Shown one piece after another: positions 8,224-15,643 of a stretch of 16,686 nucleotides of DNA; the stretch's first letter is position 1; every line of letters starts with the position of its first letter. Below the pieces are notes generated by a model, which was given only the letters and a program-made list of their open reading frames with translations, searched no databases and was not told the origin of the DNA. Position numbers and translations under genes: made by a program. Source of the stretch: Kangiella sp. (GTDB taxonomy: Bacteria > Pseudomonadota > Gammaproteobacteria > Enterobacterales > Kangiellaceae); the NCBI GenBank assembly GCA_026195755.1, contig JAPHRL010000234.1:1-16686 (forward strand), in the 5' to 3' direction.

Positions 8224-8779
8224 ACTGATTGAAATTGAAAAAGCTCTGGCGCGCGCTAACCAGATCACACCAAAGGAGACCACACTCAGACCAAGTGCGG
8301 TTCTAGTACCAATTGTTGAGCGTGAAGAAGGGTTACAATTATTGCTGACCCAAAGAACCTTTCACTTACGCCATCATGCGGGGCAAATCAGCTTTCCCGG
8401 CGGCAGCATGGATGACACGGATAAAGACTTAATCCATACCGCACTACGCGAAACTCATGAAGAAGTGGGTATTTCTGACAAGCTAATCGATGTTCTCGGT
8501 AAACTTCCATTACAACCTACAGTTTCAGGTTTTATGATTCAGCCCATAGTCGCGCAGGTACAGCACCATTATGAGATGCGCCTGTGTGAGGATGAAGTCG
8601 CCGACGCATTCGAGGTGCCGCTTGATTTTGTGTTAAATCCAGATAATCAAAATCACTTTTACAAAGAATACAATGGTCAGCGCTATTCGGTATATTCGAT
8701 TCCGTATCAGGAGCGCAATATCTGGGGCGCAACCGCCAACATCATTGTCCAATTTTCGAAGCTTATCCACAGGCTCTAA
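8216..8779 (+). CDS. nudL: CoA-pyrophosphatase-type Nudix hydrolase
   Basis: A 187-aa Nudix protein. The CoA-pyrophosphatase motif is complete: LLTQRTFHLRHHAGQISFPGG fits the pattern LLTxR(S/A/T)xxxRxxxGxxxFPGG and runs into the Nudix box, whose core RETHEEVGI binds the divalent metal. The first part of the Nudix box has extra residues compared with the canonical spacing, as in other YeaB/NudL proteins. The expected reaction is hydrolysis of CoA or acyl-CoA to phosphopantetheine derivatives plus 3',5'-ADP. The start ATG 8216 overlaps the pabB stop by eight bases (ATGATTAA), indicating translational coupling. In E. coli the homologous nudL also sits between pabB and sdaA, which supports the assignment. 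Confidence 0.92.
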   Translation: MIKLIEIEKALARANQITPKETTLRPSAVLVPIVEREEGLQLLLTQRTFHLRHHAGQISFPGGSMDDTDKDLIHTALRETHEEVGISDKLIDVLGKLPLQPTVSGFMIQPIVAQVQHHYEMRLCEDEVADAFEVPLDFVLNPDNQNHFYKEYNGQRYSVYSIPYQERNIWGATANIIVQFSKLIHRL

Positions 8780-8839
8780 TCCCCCCCATTTTGCAATAAC
8801 CTTCCCTTATAAAGCTTCTCTGGTCTGAGTAGCTAGCCA

Positions 8840-8868
8840 TAGCAACTGCTACTTATAGCGAGTACAAT
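8840..8868 (+). promoter_or_regulatory. Possible promoter for sdaA
   Basis: TACAAT at 8863-8868 is preceded, after 17 bases, by TAGCAA at 8840-8845, which matches only three of six -35 bases. The -35 region coincides with the small palindrome TAGCA-AC-TGCTA (8840-8851), a possible protein-binding site. It lies about 40 bases upstream of the sdaA start. This is a weak prediction; read-through from pabB-nudL is an alternative. Confidence 0.35.
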
Positions 8869-8907
8869 CGGGGATATTAATTTTGATTAAATGATTGAGG
8901 TTTTACC

Positions 8908-10281
8908 TTGGCAATTAGCGTTTTTGACATGTTCAGTATTGGTATCGGCCCCTCCAGTTCTCATACCGTAGGACCGATGCGAGCAGCTCATCGTTTTATT
9001 GAATTTTTGACTGACAAAAATCTGTTAGCTTCGGTTGCCCGAGTCAAAGCCGAACTGTATGGCTCACTCGGTGCAACAGGTAAAGGTCACGGTTCTGATA
9101 AAGCGGTTATGATTGGTCTTGAAGGTCATCTTCCAGAAGACGTTGATCCCGACATTATTCCTGCCCGCCTGGAAACCATTCGTGGCGAGAAAAAAATTAA
9201 GCTGAACGGTGATTCCGAGATTAAGTTTAACGAAGATAAAGACTTAGTCATGCATCGTCGAAAATCATTACCACGACACTCCAACGGTATGATTTTTTTG
9301 GCCTTCGATAAAGACGGTAATGAGATTGCAAAGAAAACCTATTACTCAGTTGGTGGTGGTTTCGTAGTCAACGAAGATATCGACGCTGACACGCCAATCA
9401 TGGAAGATGACACTAAAGTTAAGTACCCATTCACCAGTGCAGCTGAGCTTTTGCAAATCTGTAAAGATGAAGGGATTTGTATTTCTACTTTAATGCTGGA
9501 AAACGAAAAGTCCTGGCGTAGCGAGGAAGAAGTCAAAGCTAAATTACTTGAAATATGGCGTGTGATGGAAGACTGCATCAAGCGCGGATGTAATCGTGAA
9601 GGCATTTTACCTGGCGGCTTAAAAGTTAAACGTCGAGCTCCCGGTATTTATCGTAAGCTCAAATCTGACTCTAATGAAAATGATGTGTTACGTGCCATGG
9701 ACTGGGTTGATCTATATGCGCTTGCAGTGAATGAAGAAAATGCAGCAGGTGGCCGAGTGGTAACGGCACCAACCAATGGTGCCGCAGGCATTATTCCGGC
9801 AGTACTGTTCTACTTTATGCGCTTCCATCAAAATGCTGATGAGAAAGCCGTTATTCGCTTTTTATTAACCGCTGGTGCAATTGGTATTTTATATAAATTA
9901 AACGCTTCGATTTCAGGTGCTGAAGTTGGCTGCCAAGGTGAGGTAGGCGTGGCCTGCTCAATGGCTGCCGGTGCGCTAACTGAAGTTATGGGCGGTAGCC
10001 CATTGCAGGTAGAAAATGCTGCTGAAATTGGCATGGAACACAACCTCGGACTAACCTGCGATCCTGTTGGTGGCCTGGTTCAGGTTCCCTGTATCGAACG
10101 TAACGCCATGGGATCTATCAAAGCCATTAATGCGGCTCGCTTAGCATTACGAGGTGACGGCGAACACAAAGTGTCACTCGATAAAGTCATTAAAACCATG
10201 TGGGATACCGGCATGGACATGCGCGACAAATACAAAGAAACAGCGCGTGGTGGTTTAGCAGTACATATTATTGAGTGTTAG
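8908..10281 (+). CDS. sdaA: L-serine ammonia-lyase SdaA, iron-sulfur dependent
   Basis: A 457-aa single-chain [4Fe-4S] L-serine deaminase that converts L-serine to pyruvate and ammonia. The N-terminal beta domain begins with the family motif SIGIGPSSSHTVGPM (10-24). The alpha domain carries TAPTNGAAGIIPAV (286-299). Cluster cysteines are C342 (GCQGEVGVAC), C384 (LTCDPVGG) and C395 (VQVPCIERN). The last residue is C457; in the Legionella pneumophila enzyme the C-terminal cysteine reaches into the active site and occupies the catalytic iron until serine displaces it, and the spacing here is almost identical. The start is TTG 8908, chosen because the family motif follows at once and TGAGG lies seven bases upstream. 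It stands after pabB-nudL as in E. coli, but with a 128-bp gap that may hold its own promoter. Confidence 0.96.
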   Translation: MAISVFDMFSIGIGPSSSHTVGPMRAAHRFIEFLTDKNLLASVARVKAELYGSLGATGKGHGSDKAVMIGLEGHLPEDVDPDIIPARLETIRGEKKIKLNGDSEIKFNEDKDLVMHRRKSLPRHSNGMIFLAFDKDGNEIAKKTYYSVGGGFVVNEDIDADTPIMEDDTKVKYPFTSAAELLQICKDEGICISTLMLENEKSWRSEEEVKAKLLEIWRVMEDCIKRGCNREGILPGGLKVKRRAPGIYRKLKSDSNENDVLRAMDWVDLYALAVNEENAAGGRVVTAPTNGAAGIIPAVLFYFMRFHQNADEKAVIRFLLTAGAIGILYKLNASISGAEVGCQGEVGVACSMAAGALTEVMGGSPLQVENAAEIGMEHNLGLTCDPVGGLVQVPCIERNAMGSIKAINAARLALRGDGEHKVSLDKVIKTMWDTGMDMRDKYKETARGGLAVHIIEC

Positions 10282-10314
10282 TGGTTGAGCTATTTTCTAC
10301 TTATACTGTTATTA

Positions 10315-10335
10315 AGTTAGCTCCACCTCCTAACT
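10315..10335 (+). other. Inverted repeat downstream of sdaA
   Basis: AGTTAG and CTAACT form a six-base stem around a nine-base C-rich loop shortly after the sdaA stop. No run of T follows, so on its own it is a poor terminator. It may act together with the stronger hairpin that follows. Confidence 0.35.
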
Positions 10336-10345
10336 AAACAATCAA

Positions 10346-10374
10346 AAGTGGTTTCGCTTCTCAGCGAGCCACTT
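10346..10374 (+). terminator. Probable terminator after sdaA
   Basis: The outer stem AAGTGG/CCACTT (10346-10351, 10369-10374) encloses a second stem CGCT/AGCG with a TCTC loop. The tail is pyrimidine-rich (CCTCTCT) but not a pure T-run, so termination may be incomplete. It separates sdaA from the next promoter. Confidence 0.5.
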
Positions 10375-10442
10375 CCTCTCTATAGGACAATCGTAAAACT
10401 AAAAATTCCTACAACTCCTTCACTTTCTTTACACAATCAGCT

Positions 10443-10451
10443 TGCTATACT
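10443..10451 (+). promoter_or_regulatory. Extended -10 promoter for the epimerase gene
   Basis: TGCTATACT forms an extended -10 element (TG, one base, TATACT). The -35 region at the right distance is poor, which is tolerated by extended -10 promoters. It lies 32 bases upstream of the proposed ATG at 10484 and inside a longer open frame, which favours the internal start. Confidence 0.5.
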
Positions 10452-10483
10452 GTTTTTATGGCACAACATCTGTTGAGGTCTTT

Positions 10484-11383
10484 ATGGAAGAAACAGTTTT
10501 AATTACAGGTGGTACCGGCTTTATTGGTCGTAATTTGATTCCTTTACTACAGAAGGACAATTATAAAATTATTGTTCTTAGTAGAACGCCTTCTAAGTAT
10601 CAAGACGACTTCTATTTTAAGCATGTCCAGCTGGTGGGAGATCTTGCCGAAGTAAAAGATGCGAATATTGTCATTAATCTGGCTGGTGCGAATTTATCAG
10701 CCAAGCGCTGGACTGATAAATACAAACAGGAAATTGTTAACAGCCGATTAAATTTAACCAATAATTTGATCGACTGGATGTCAAATCTGGAGCATAAGCC
10801 ACACACCCTAATTAGTGGTTCTGCTATCGGTTATTATGGCCCTCGCGGCAATGAAACGCTGGATGAAGATTCGACCTCAGGTAACGCTTCAGAGTTCCAG
10901 GTTCGACTGTGTTCTCAATGGGAGGATGCGGCCTATCGTGCTGAAGGCCTTGGGGTTCGTGTATGCTGCATTCGCACGGGTGTTGTACTCGGTGACGAGG
11001 GTGCCCTGCAACAGATGCTTTTGCCTTTTAAACTTGGGTTGGGCGGTAAGCTGGGCTCTGGAAATCAATACTTTTCCTGGATTCATATTCTAGATCACGT
11101 CCGTGCTGTGCAGCATTTGATCGACAATGATAGCTTAACCGGCCCATTCAACCTAACCGCACCCACCCCTGTTACTAACGAAACCCTTACCAAGACATTA
11201 GGTAAAGTCCTCAGGCGCCCTACTTTTATGACGGTTCCAGGTTTTGCTTTGAAACTTGTTATGGGAGAAATGGCTCATATTCTATTGACTGGACAAAGGG
11301 TCTTGCCGCACAAACTTGAAGAGTCAGGGTTTAAATTTAATTATCCAGAATTAGAACAGGCTTTAAATCAAATATTGAAATAA
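10484..11383 (+). CDS. yfcH: TIGR01777-family NAD(P)-binding epimerase, YfcH-like
   Basis: A 299-aa member of the short-chain dehydrogenase/epimerase superfamily. The Rossmann nucleotide-binding motif GGTGFIG is at residues 9-15, followed by family-specific NLAGANLSAKRWTDKYK and SGSAIGYYGPRG. The C-terminal part matches the DUF1731 region that marks the TIGR01777 group, to which E. coli YfcH belongs. The substrate is not known; proteins of this group are usually annotated only as sugar nucleotide epimerases. The frame is open from an upstream ATG at 10442, but ATG 10484 is preferred: it has GAGG five bases upstream, the Rossmann strand begins immediately after it, and the proposed promoter lies between the two ATGs. 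The gene is monocistronic and ends at a bidirectional terminator. Confidence 0.9.
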   Translation: MEETVLITGGTGFIGRNLIPLLQKDNYKIIVLSRTPSKYQDDFYFKHVQLVGDLAEVKDANIVINLAGANLSAKRWTDKYKQEIVNSRLNLTNNLIDWMSNLEHKPHTLISGSAIGYYGPRGNETLDEDSTSGNASEFQVRLCSQWEDAAYRAEGLGVRVCCIRTGVVLGDEGALQQMLLPFKLGLGGKLGSGNQYFSWIHILDHVRAVQHLIDNDSLTGPFNLTAPTPVTNETLTKTLGKVLRRPTFMTVPGFALKLVMGEMAHILLTGQRVLPHKLEESGFKFNYPELEQALNQILK

Positions 11384-11385
11384 AA

Positions 11386-11414
11386 AAAAGCCTCCGCATC
11401 ATGCTGAGGCTTTT
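11386..11414. terminator. Bidirectional rho-independent terminator
   Basis: AAAAGCCTC (11386-11394) and GAGGCTTTT (11406-11414) form a nine-base stem, and GCAT/ATGC can extend pairing into the loop. There are A-runs on the left and T-runs on the right, so it works for the plus-strand epimerase gene and the convergent minus-strand amidohydrolase gene. Confidence 0.9.
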
Positions 11415-11426
11415 ACTAGATTAAAA

Positions 11427-12986
11427 TCACTTAGCCTGTTTAGCTTTTTCAACGATAGCTTTAACGTCTTCTCTTAGTTGGCGTGCATCAAAAACAATAC
11501 CATCTTTAATGGTGTATTTTACACCGCCGACTCGTTGCGGAACATTATCAAGTCCCAAACGGTAATGGCCTGTGCCATAAAGAACCTTAAAGTTGGCGAT
11601 CGGATTTTCATCAACGATTACCAGGTCGGCTAACTTGCCTGGACGTAACGAACCAATCTTATCATCCATACCCAAAGCTTCTGCTCCGTTCATTGTTGCA
11701 GACTGGATGACTTCGAGTGGATGAAAGCCGGCCTCTTGCAGCAATTCAAACTCTCGAATCAAACCAAAGCCAAAGATTTTGTAGATATAGCCTGTATCTG
11801 AACCTGTCGTAACACGACCACCATGATTCTTATAGTCATTCAAAAAACTCATCCAGATGCGATAATTTTCTTTCCAGTCGATTTCGTTTTGCGTAGTCCA
11901 ATCGAAAAAGTAAGAGCCATGCGAATGACGGTTGGGTTCGAAGAATTCGAGTAGTTTCGGATGAGTATAATCATCATGCCACTCGGCCTCTCGCTCACGC
12001 ATAACATCACGGCTGGCCTCGTAGATGGTCAATGTTGGATCGATGGTAAAGTCCAGCTCGATCAACTCATCACGAACAGCGTTCCAGCGTTCGCTACCCT
12101 TTTCGGCAGCCTGTTGCCATAAACGGCCAGCTTCGGTGAAGCGGTGTGATTCATCGTTGTAGTTATATTCGAGCGGATAATCCTGAATAGTCTTATCGGT
12201 GAACAAGGCTTCCGGCAAACCATACCAATGCTCCATTGAGGTTAAGCCAAGACGCGCTGAATCCAATGCATTAGTACCGTACACGTTCAGTTGTGCATGG
12301 TGCATCATAGTGCCCAGACCTTGCTTGGCAGCTTCATCCATTGCTGCTGCCATCATGTCTTTGGGCAGGCCAAAAAACTTGATGCCGGCTGCGCCCTCGC
12401 TTGCAACATGGCGTACCCACTTTCGGGCTTCCTTAGGAGTGGTTATTTCTTTATCCCACCCCATGCCGAAACCAATGTAAGGCACGATTCGTGGCGCTGT
12501 GATCTTGTTCTGTTGACTGAGCTTTTGATGCTTCAACGTCCAATCAAGGCCATTGAAGCTGCCCGGTTCGCGTATCGTTGTTATGCCATGGGCTAACCAT
12601 AACTTGAAAGGATACTCTGCAGGCAATCCATCAACGCTACCGGCAATGTGGGCATGCATATCAACAAAACCAGGCATTACATAATTGCCACTGATATCCA
12701 TCACCTTGTCACTTGGTCCTGCTTTAGGACGTTTCGACTCATCAATCGCAACCCCTGGAGCTCCTACCGAGCGAATACTTTTGATGGTGTTACCTTCGAT
12801 AATAATATCGACCGGACCGATTGGTGGTGCGCCCTCACCGTTGATGATAATGCCGCCCCGCAAGATGAGCCGATTAAAAGGACCTTCGCCTTCGCTACGT
12901 TCTGGTGCATCAAGAGTCTCTGCCATAGATGAGCAGCAGGTTAGAAATAGAAGTGTTGAGATGAAATATTTAATGCTGATATTCAC
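11427..12986 (-). CDS. Secreted metal-dependent amidohydrolase
   Basis: A 519-aa amidohydrolase-superfamily protein with a signal peptide. Reading from GTG 12986, residues 1-22 (MNISIKYFISTLLFLTCCSSMA) form a basic-hydrophobic export signal, with likely cleavage after SMA. The imidazolonepropionase/PepD-like fold follows: a beta-sandwich strand ILRGGIIINGEG (41-52), then the metal HxH pair in FVDMHAHIAG (H111, H113), K203 in GIKFFGL as a candidate carboxylated lysine, a histidine in MMHHAQ (H229/H230), H253 in SMEHWYG and D397 in TTGSDTG. All expected metal ligands are therefore present, so it is probably active in the periplasm. Substrate cannot be told; imidazolone-, dipeptide- and pesticide-type hydrolases share this pattern. 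The GTG start is preferred over ATG 13052 because AAAGG lies seven bases upstream and the upstream 22 codons precede the signal peptide. Confidence 0.85.
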   Translation of the reverse strand: MNISIKYFISTLLFLTCCSSMAETLDAPERSEGEGPFNRLILRGGIIINGEGAPPIGPVDIIIEGNTIKSIRSVGAPGVAIDESKRPKAGPSDKVMDISGNYVMPGFVDMHAHIAGSVDGLPAEYPFKLWLAHGITTIREPGSFNGLDWTLKHQKLSQQNKITAPRIVPYIGFGMGWDKEITTPKEARKWVRHVASEGAAGIKFFGLPKDMMAAAMDEAAKQGLGTMMHHAQLNVYGTNALDSARLGLTSMEHWYGLPEALFTDKTIQDYPLEYNYNDESHRFTEAGRLWQQAAEKGSERWNAVRDELIELDFTIDPTLTIYEASRDVMREREAEWHDDYTHPKLLEFFEPNRHSHGSYFFDWTTQNEIDWKENYRIWMSFLNDYKNHGGRVTTGSDTGYIYKIFGFGLIREFELLQEAGFHPLEVIQSATMNGAEALGMDDKIGSLRPGKLADLVIVDENPIANFKVLYGTGHYRLGLDNVPQRVGGVKYTIKDGIVFDARQLREDVKAIVEKAKQAK

Positions 12987-13086
12987 ACTGATACCTTTGC
13001 GGGTAATTCTACAAGTTATCAGCAAGATGCCCGAATCAGGCTTAAATATCAAGAAAGGAGGTGTAACTAAGTTTAAGCAGCTGAGG

Positions 13087-13989
13087 CTACTTCTTGTTAA
13101 TCACGCCATTGGGGACATGTCCGCTGGCTATATGTTCTCTGGCACGCTCTATGTGTCCTTCCTGGTCATCGAAGAACACATCTGCACCAAATGCTTTTAA
13201 GAAGCGTGTTTTATCCATACCGCCCAGGAATAAGGCTTCATCAATACGAATGTCCCAGTAACGAAGCGTACGAATCACGCGTTCATGTGCAGGAGCTGAG
13301 CGAGCTGTCACCAATGCTGTGCGAATAGGGCAATCCTCGGTACCAAATTCTTTTTGCAGTTTGTGTAGCGCAGCCAGGAAGTTTTTGAATGGGCCGCCTT
13401 CGAGAGGTTTCTGCGCGGATGCTTTTTCATGCTTGGTAAACTCTTCCAGTCCACCGCTTTGAAAAATCTGCTCAGATTCATCGGAAAACAAGACCGCATC
13501 ACCGTCAAACGCGAACTTAATAATATCACTCTCGTTACCGGCCTGTGTTGGTGCCACAATGGTAGCCGCCGCAATTCCAGCCTCTATTGCCTGAGTAACG
13601 TCAACAGGGTTGGTGGATAAAAACAGGTGAGCGCCGAAAGCTTCTGCATACAGATAGGGACTATTGCCGGATGTAAAAGCCGCACGGGTTATATGCAATC
13701 GATGATTTTCGATAGAGTTAAATACGCGAAGGCCAGTATCTGCGCTATTACGCGACAGCAGAATCACTTCAACTCGAGGCTTGTCCTTCGCGCCTTCGTT
13801 CAAGGCCAGAAGCTTGCGAACCAGGCCAAAAGCAGCGCCAGGCTTGAGTAGCTCATCCTCATGGTCGATTTGATATTGGGCGTAACTGTTAACGCCACTT
13901 TCCATGTAAATGCGATGGCTCTCTGCCAAGTCGAACAAGGCAGTTGACGAAATGGCAATGACTAATGTGTCTTTAAAATCCATCGGCAT
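13087..13989 (-). CDS. Cytosolic 5'-nucleotidase of the NT5C1-like family
   Basis: A 300-aa protein resembling bacterial members of the 5-nucleotidase family related to eukaryotic cytosolic 5'-nucleotidase IA. HAD-type phosphatase motifs can be traced: DGDAVLFSD at 162-170 with D162 as candidate nucleophile and D164 as acid/base, TARSAPAHERV at 228-238 as motif II, K260 in GGMDKTRFL as motif III, and FFDDQ at 272-276 as motif IV. The N-terminal LVIAISSTALFDLAESHRIY is also characteristic. It should dephosphorylate nucleoside 5'-monophosphates in the cytoplasm; which nucleotide is preferred is unknown. ATG 13989 and ATG 13983 are both possible starts. It lies 36 bp after mlaA and 100 bp before the amidohydrolase, all on the minus strand, so co-transcription is possible but a functional link is not obvious. 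Confidence 0.85.
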   Translation of the reverse strand: MPMDFKDTLVIAISSTALFDLAESHRIYMESGVNSYAQYQIDHEDELLKPGAAFGLVRKLLALNEGAKDKPRVEVILLSRNSADTGLRVFNSIENHRLHITRAAFTSGNSPYLYAEAFGAHLFLSTNPVDVTQAIEAGIAAATIVAPTQAGNESDIIKFAFDGDAVLFSDESEQIFQSGGLEEFTKHEKASAQKPLEGGPFKNFLAALHKLQKEFGTEDCPIRTALVTARSAPAHERVIRTLRYWDIRIDEALFLGGMDKTRFLKAFGADVFFDDQEGHIERAREHIASGHVPNGVINKK

Positions 13990-14025
13990 AACTATGATAA
14001 TCCTGATAGTATTACTTGGGTAAAG

Positions 14026-14754
14026 TTACCAATCTTCGCAATCTTCTTCAAACTCACAGTCGTCTTCAATCGGTGGGCGGCCATCATAAATCAAGAACTC
14101 ACGGCGTTGAAGGTAAGCATCACGCACTAATGAATATTCATCCAGAGCCTCTTCTAGCTGCTCTTCCAAAGGCAGTAAAGATGCACGCGTCTGCACCAAA
14201 TCAAGCGCTCTTAAACTCCACTCAGTCTGAGTATCGTTCATTTCGTCATAAGGACTATATAAAGCCATTTTATCTACAGCAAAGCCTATCCCGTCACGTG
14301 CTGTTGAGGGCCCTAAAAAAGGAAGCATCAAGTAAGGGCCAGAATCAAAACCCCATGTAGCAAGGGTCTGACCAAAGTCTTCTTCTTCTTTGTCTAAACC
14401 CATTGCTGTGGCTGGATCAAGAAAACCTGCTATACCCAGAGTACTATTAATCAGGAAACGCCCCGTATCACGCCCTGCCTTACCGAATTTTGCTTGCAGG
14501 ATGTCATTGATAATGGTTTCTATCTCACCTAAGTTGCTGAAAAAATTGGATATGCCTTTTTCAATAGGATCGGGCGTGACAGCCTGATAGCCTTCAGCCG
14601 TGGGCTTCAGGATAGCTTTATCAATAGCGCGGTTAAACTCCCAGACACCTCTATTGTATTCTTCATAGGGATCTTTTGGGTTGCTTGAGTCGGTTGTTGC
14701 ACAAGCTGATAAGGTTAAAACAGCTACAACCAATATCAATCGGTAAAACGTCAT
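14026..14754 (-). CDS. mlaA: MlaA (VacJ) outer-membrane phospholipid-removal lipoprotein
   Basis: A 242-aa lipoprotein. The signal peptide MTFYRLILVVAVLTLSAC ends in a lipobox (LSAC), so C18 is the lipidated residue. The mature part is typical MlaA: DPYEEYNRGVWEFNRAIDK, then NFFSNLGEIETIINDILQ, RFLINSTLGIAGFLDPA, and GPYLMLPFLGPSTARDGIG. MlaA sits in the outer membrane with porins and passes misplaced phospholipids from the outer leaflet to MlaC and the MlaFEDB transporter. The extreme C-terminus is very acidic (CEFEEDCEDW), a variable region in this family. The usual start is ATG 14754 behind AAGGA, eight bases upstream. It follows hvfC by 90 bp rather than belonging to an mla operon; other mla genes are not in the window, which is common for mlaA. 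Confidence 0.95.
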   Translation of the reverse strand: MTFYRLILVVAVLTLSACATTDSSNPKDPYEEYNRGVWEFNRAIDKAILKPTAEGYQAVTPDPIEKGISNFFSNLGEIETIINDILQAKFGKAGRDTGRFLINSTLGIAGFLDPATAMGLDKEEEDFGQTLATWGFDSGPYLMLPFLGPSTARDGIGFAVDKMALYSPYDEMNDTQTEWSLRALDLVQTRASLLPLEEQLEEALDEYSLVRDAYLQRREFLIYDGRPPIEDDCEFEEDCEDW

Positions 14755-14812
14755 TATTGTAATCCTTTAGTATATCAATGGCGCAATGATAAAGGTTTCA
14801 GTGGTTTTGCGC

Positions 14813-14833
14813 CAGACCTGTTGTTAGGGTCTG
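14813..14833 (-). other. Inverted repeat between hvfC and mlaA
   Basis: CAGACC and GGTCTG form a six-base stem with a nine-base loop just after the hvfC stop. No T-run follows on the minus strand, so it is at best a weak or rho-assisted stop or an mRNA-end stabiliser for hvfABC. Confidence 0.35.
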
Positions 14834-14844
14834 TTGGCCTTTGC

Positions 14845-15630
14845 TCATGAGTTGACGCCCAGAATCACATCTCTTTGCAAGAGACTATCCAGCATCTGCT
14901 TGCCGCCTTCTATGAGCTGTTGCGGATTGGGAAACTGTGTTTCTTCAGCCAGCTGTTGCAAAGCCTGTTGCCCAGTAATTTGATGCTCCTGTTCCAAATG
15001 CTCTTGAAAAATCTGCAATAAGCGGTAAGTAAAGAGATTGGTTTCCATGAACTCAATCTTATGCTTACGGTCACGGCAAATAATCAGAAAACTTGGTTGC
15101 TCAGGTTTTTCTTCGGGAATATAAGCGCTGCCAATACGATGTACCGGGTATTCATAGGCGACAGCATTCGATAAAGGCGATATCACAATATTCTGCTCGA
15201 ATAAATCACCATTCCTATCATGGGGAATCGACAAAATATCGTCTTTATTGGCTAATAGAGATACTTCCAGCCATTCCCAATGAGCAAGCTCCAACATAAA
15301 CGGATAATCATCCTGCTCGGGCTGGCGATGGTCAGATAAATAGTTTAGAAATTCAGCTGAAATCTCTGCAAAATAAGGTGAGTGAGCGCGGTAATCGGTA
15401 AAAAAATCACGAATAATTCGGTGCCACTTATCATCGGGGGTTAGAGAGCGCAAAATAGGGAAACTGTTAGCGCAGAAATTTTGCACATTGTTATAAAACA
15501 AATCCTGATAAACCTTCATGCGACGGGCTTCTATGCCTTCTGGAGCTTGAAACTTAGCAGGGTTACGAAGGTTTTTGGCAAATTCAAATTGAATCTGTTG
15601 AAATTTGGGTAGCTCCGAGCTTTTATTCAT
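14845..15630 (-). CDS. hvfC: HvfC, DUF2063 partner protein of the MNIO enzyme
   Basis: A 261-aa protein. The N-terminal DUF2063 domain spans about residues 8-100 and includes QFEFAKNLRNPAKF, RRMKVYQDLFYNNVQNF and FPILRSLTPDDKWHRIIRDF. A second alpha/beta domain follows. Proteins of this family bind the precursor peptide and deliver it to the multinuclear iron oxidase HvfB. hvfC lies 13 bp after hvfB, with its start at ATG 15630 and AGAGG about ten bases upstream, so both genes are in one transcript and probably made in a fixed ratio. No transmembrane segment or signal peptide is seen, so the modification happens in the cytoplasm. Function is assigned from family and context; the particular modification is inferred from the HvfA motif next door. 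An equivalent name in other bacteria is bufC. Confidence 0.88.
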   Translation of the reverse strand: MNKSSELPKFQQIQFEFAKNLRNPAKFQAPEGIEARRMKVYQDLFYNNVQNFCANSFPILRSLTPDDKWHRIIRDFFTDYRAHSPYFAEISAEFLNYLSDHRQPEQDDYPFMLELAHWEWLEVSLLANKDDILSIPHDRNGDLFEQNIVISPLSNAVAYEYPVHRIGSAYIPEEKPEQPSFLIICRDRKHKIEFMETNLFTYRLLQIFQEHLEQEHQITGQQALQQLAEETQFPNPQQLIEGGKQMLDSLLQRDVILGVNS

Positions 15631-15643
15631 TGCGCATGAACCT

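Noticed and set aside
13056..13066. Strong AAGGAGGTG Shine-Dalgarno-like sequence on the plus strand
   Set aside because: It is followed by GTGTAA, an immediate stop, and the plus-strand frame around it is antisense to the amidohydrolase and 5'-nucleotidase genes with no family resemblance.
12685..13200. 171-codon plus-strand open frame
   Set aside because: It spans the antisense of the amidohydrolase start, the intergenic gap and the end of the 5'-nucleotidase gene, and shows no family signature.
14763..14774. Extended -10-like TGATATACT in front of mlaA
   Set aside because: The transcription start it would set falls inside the ribosome-binding site AAGGA, leaving almost no leader; no good -35 element is present.
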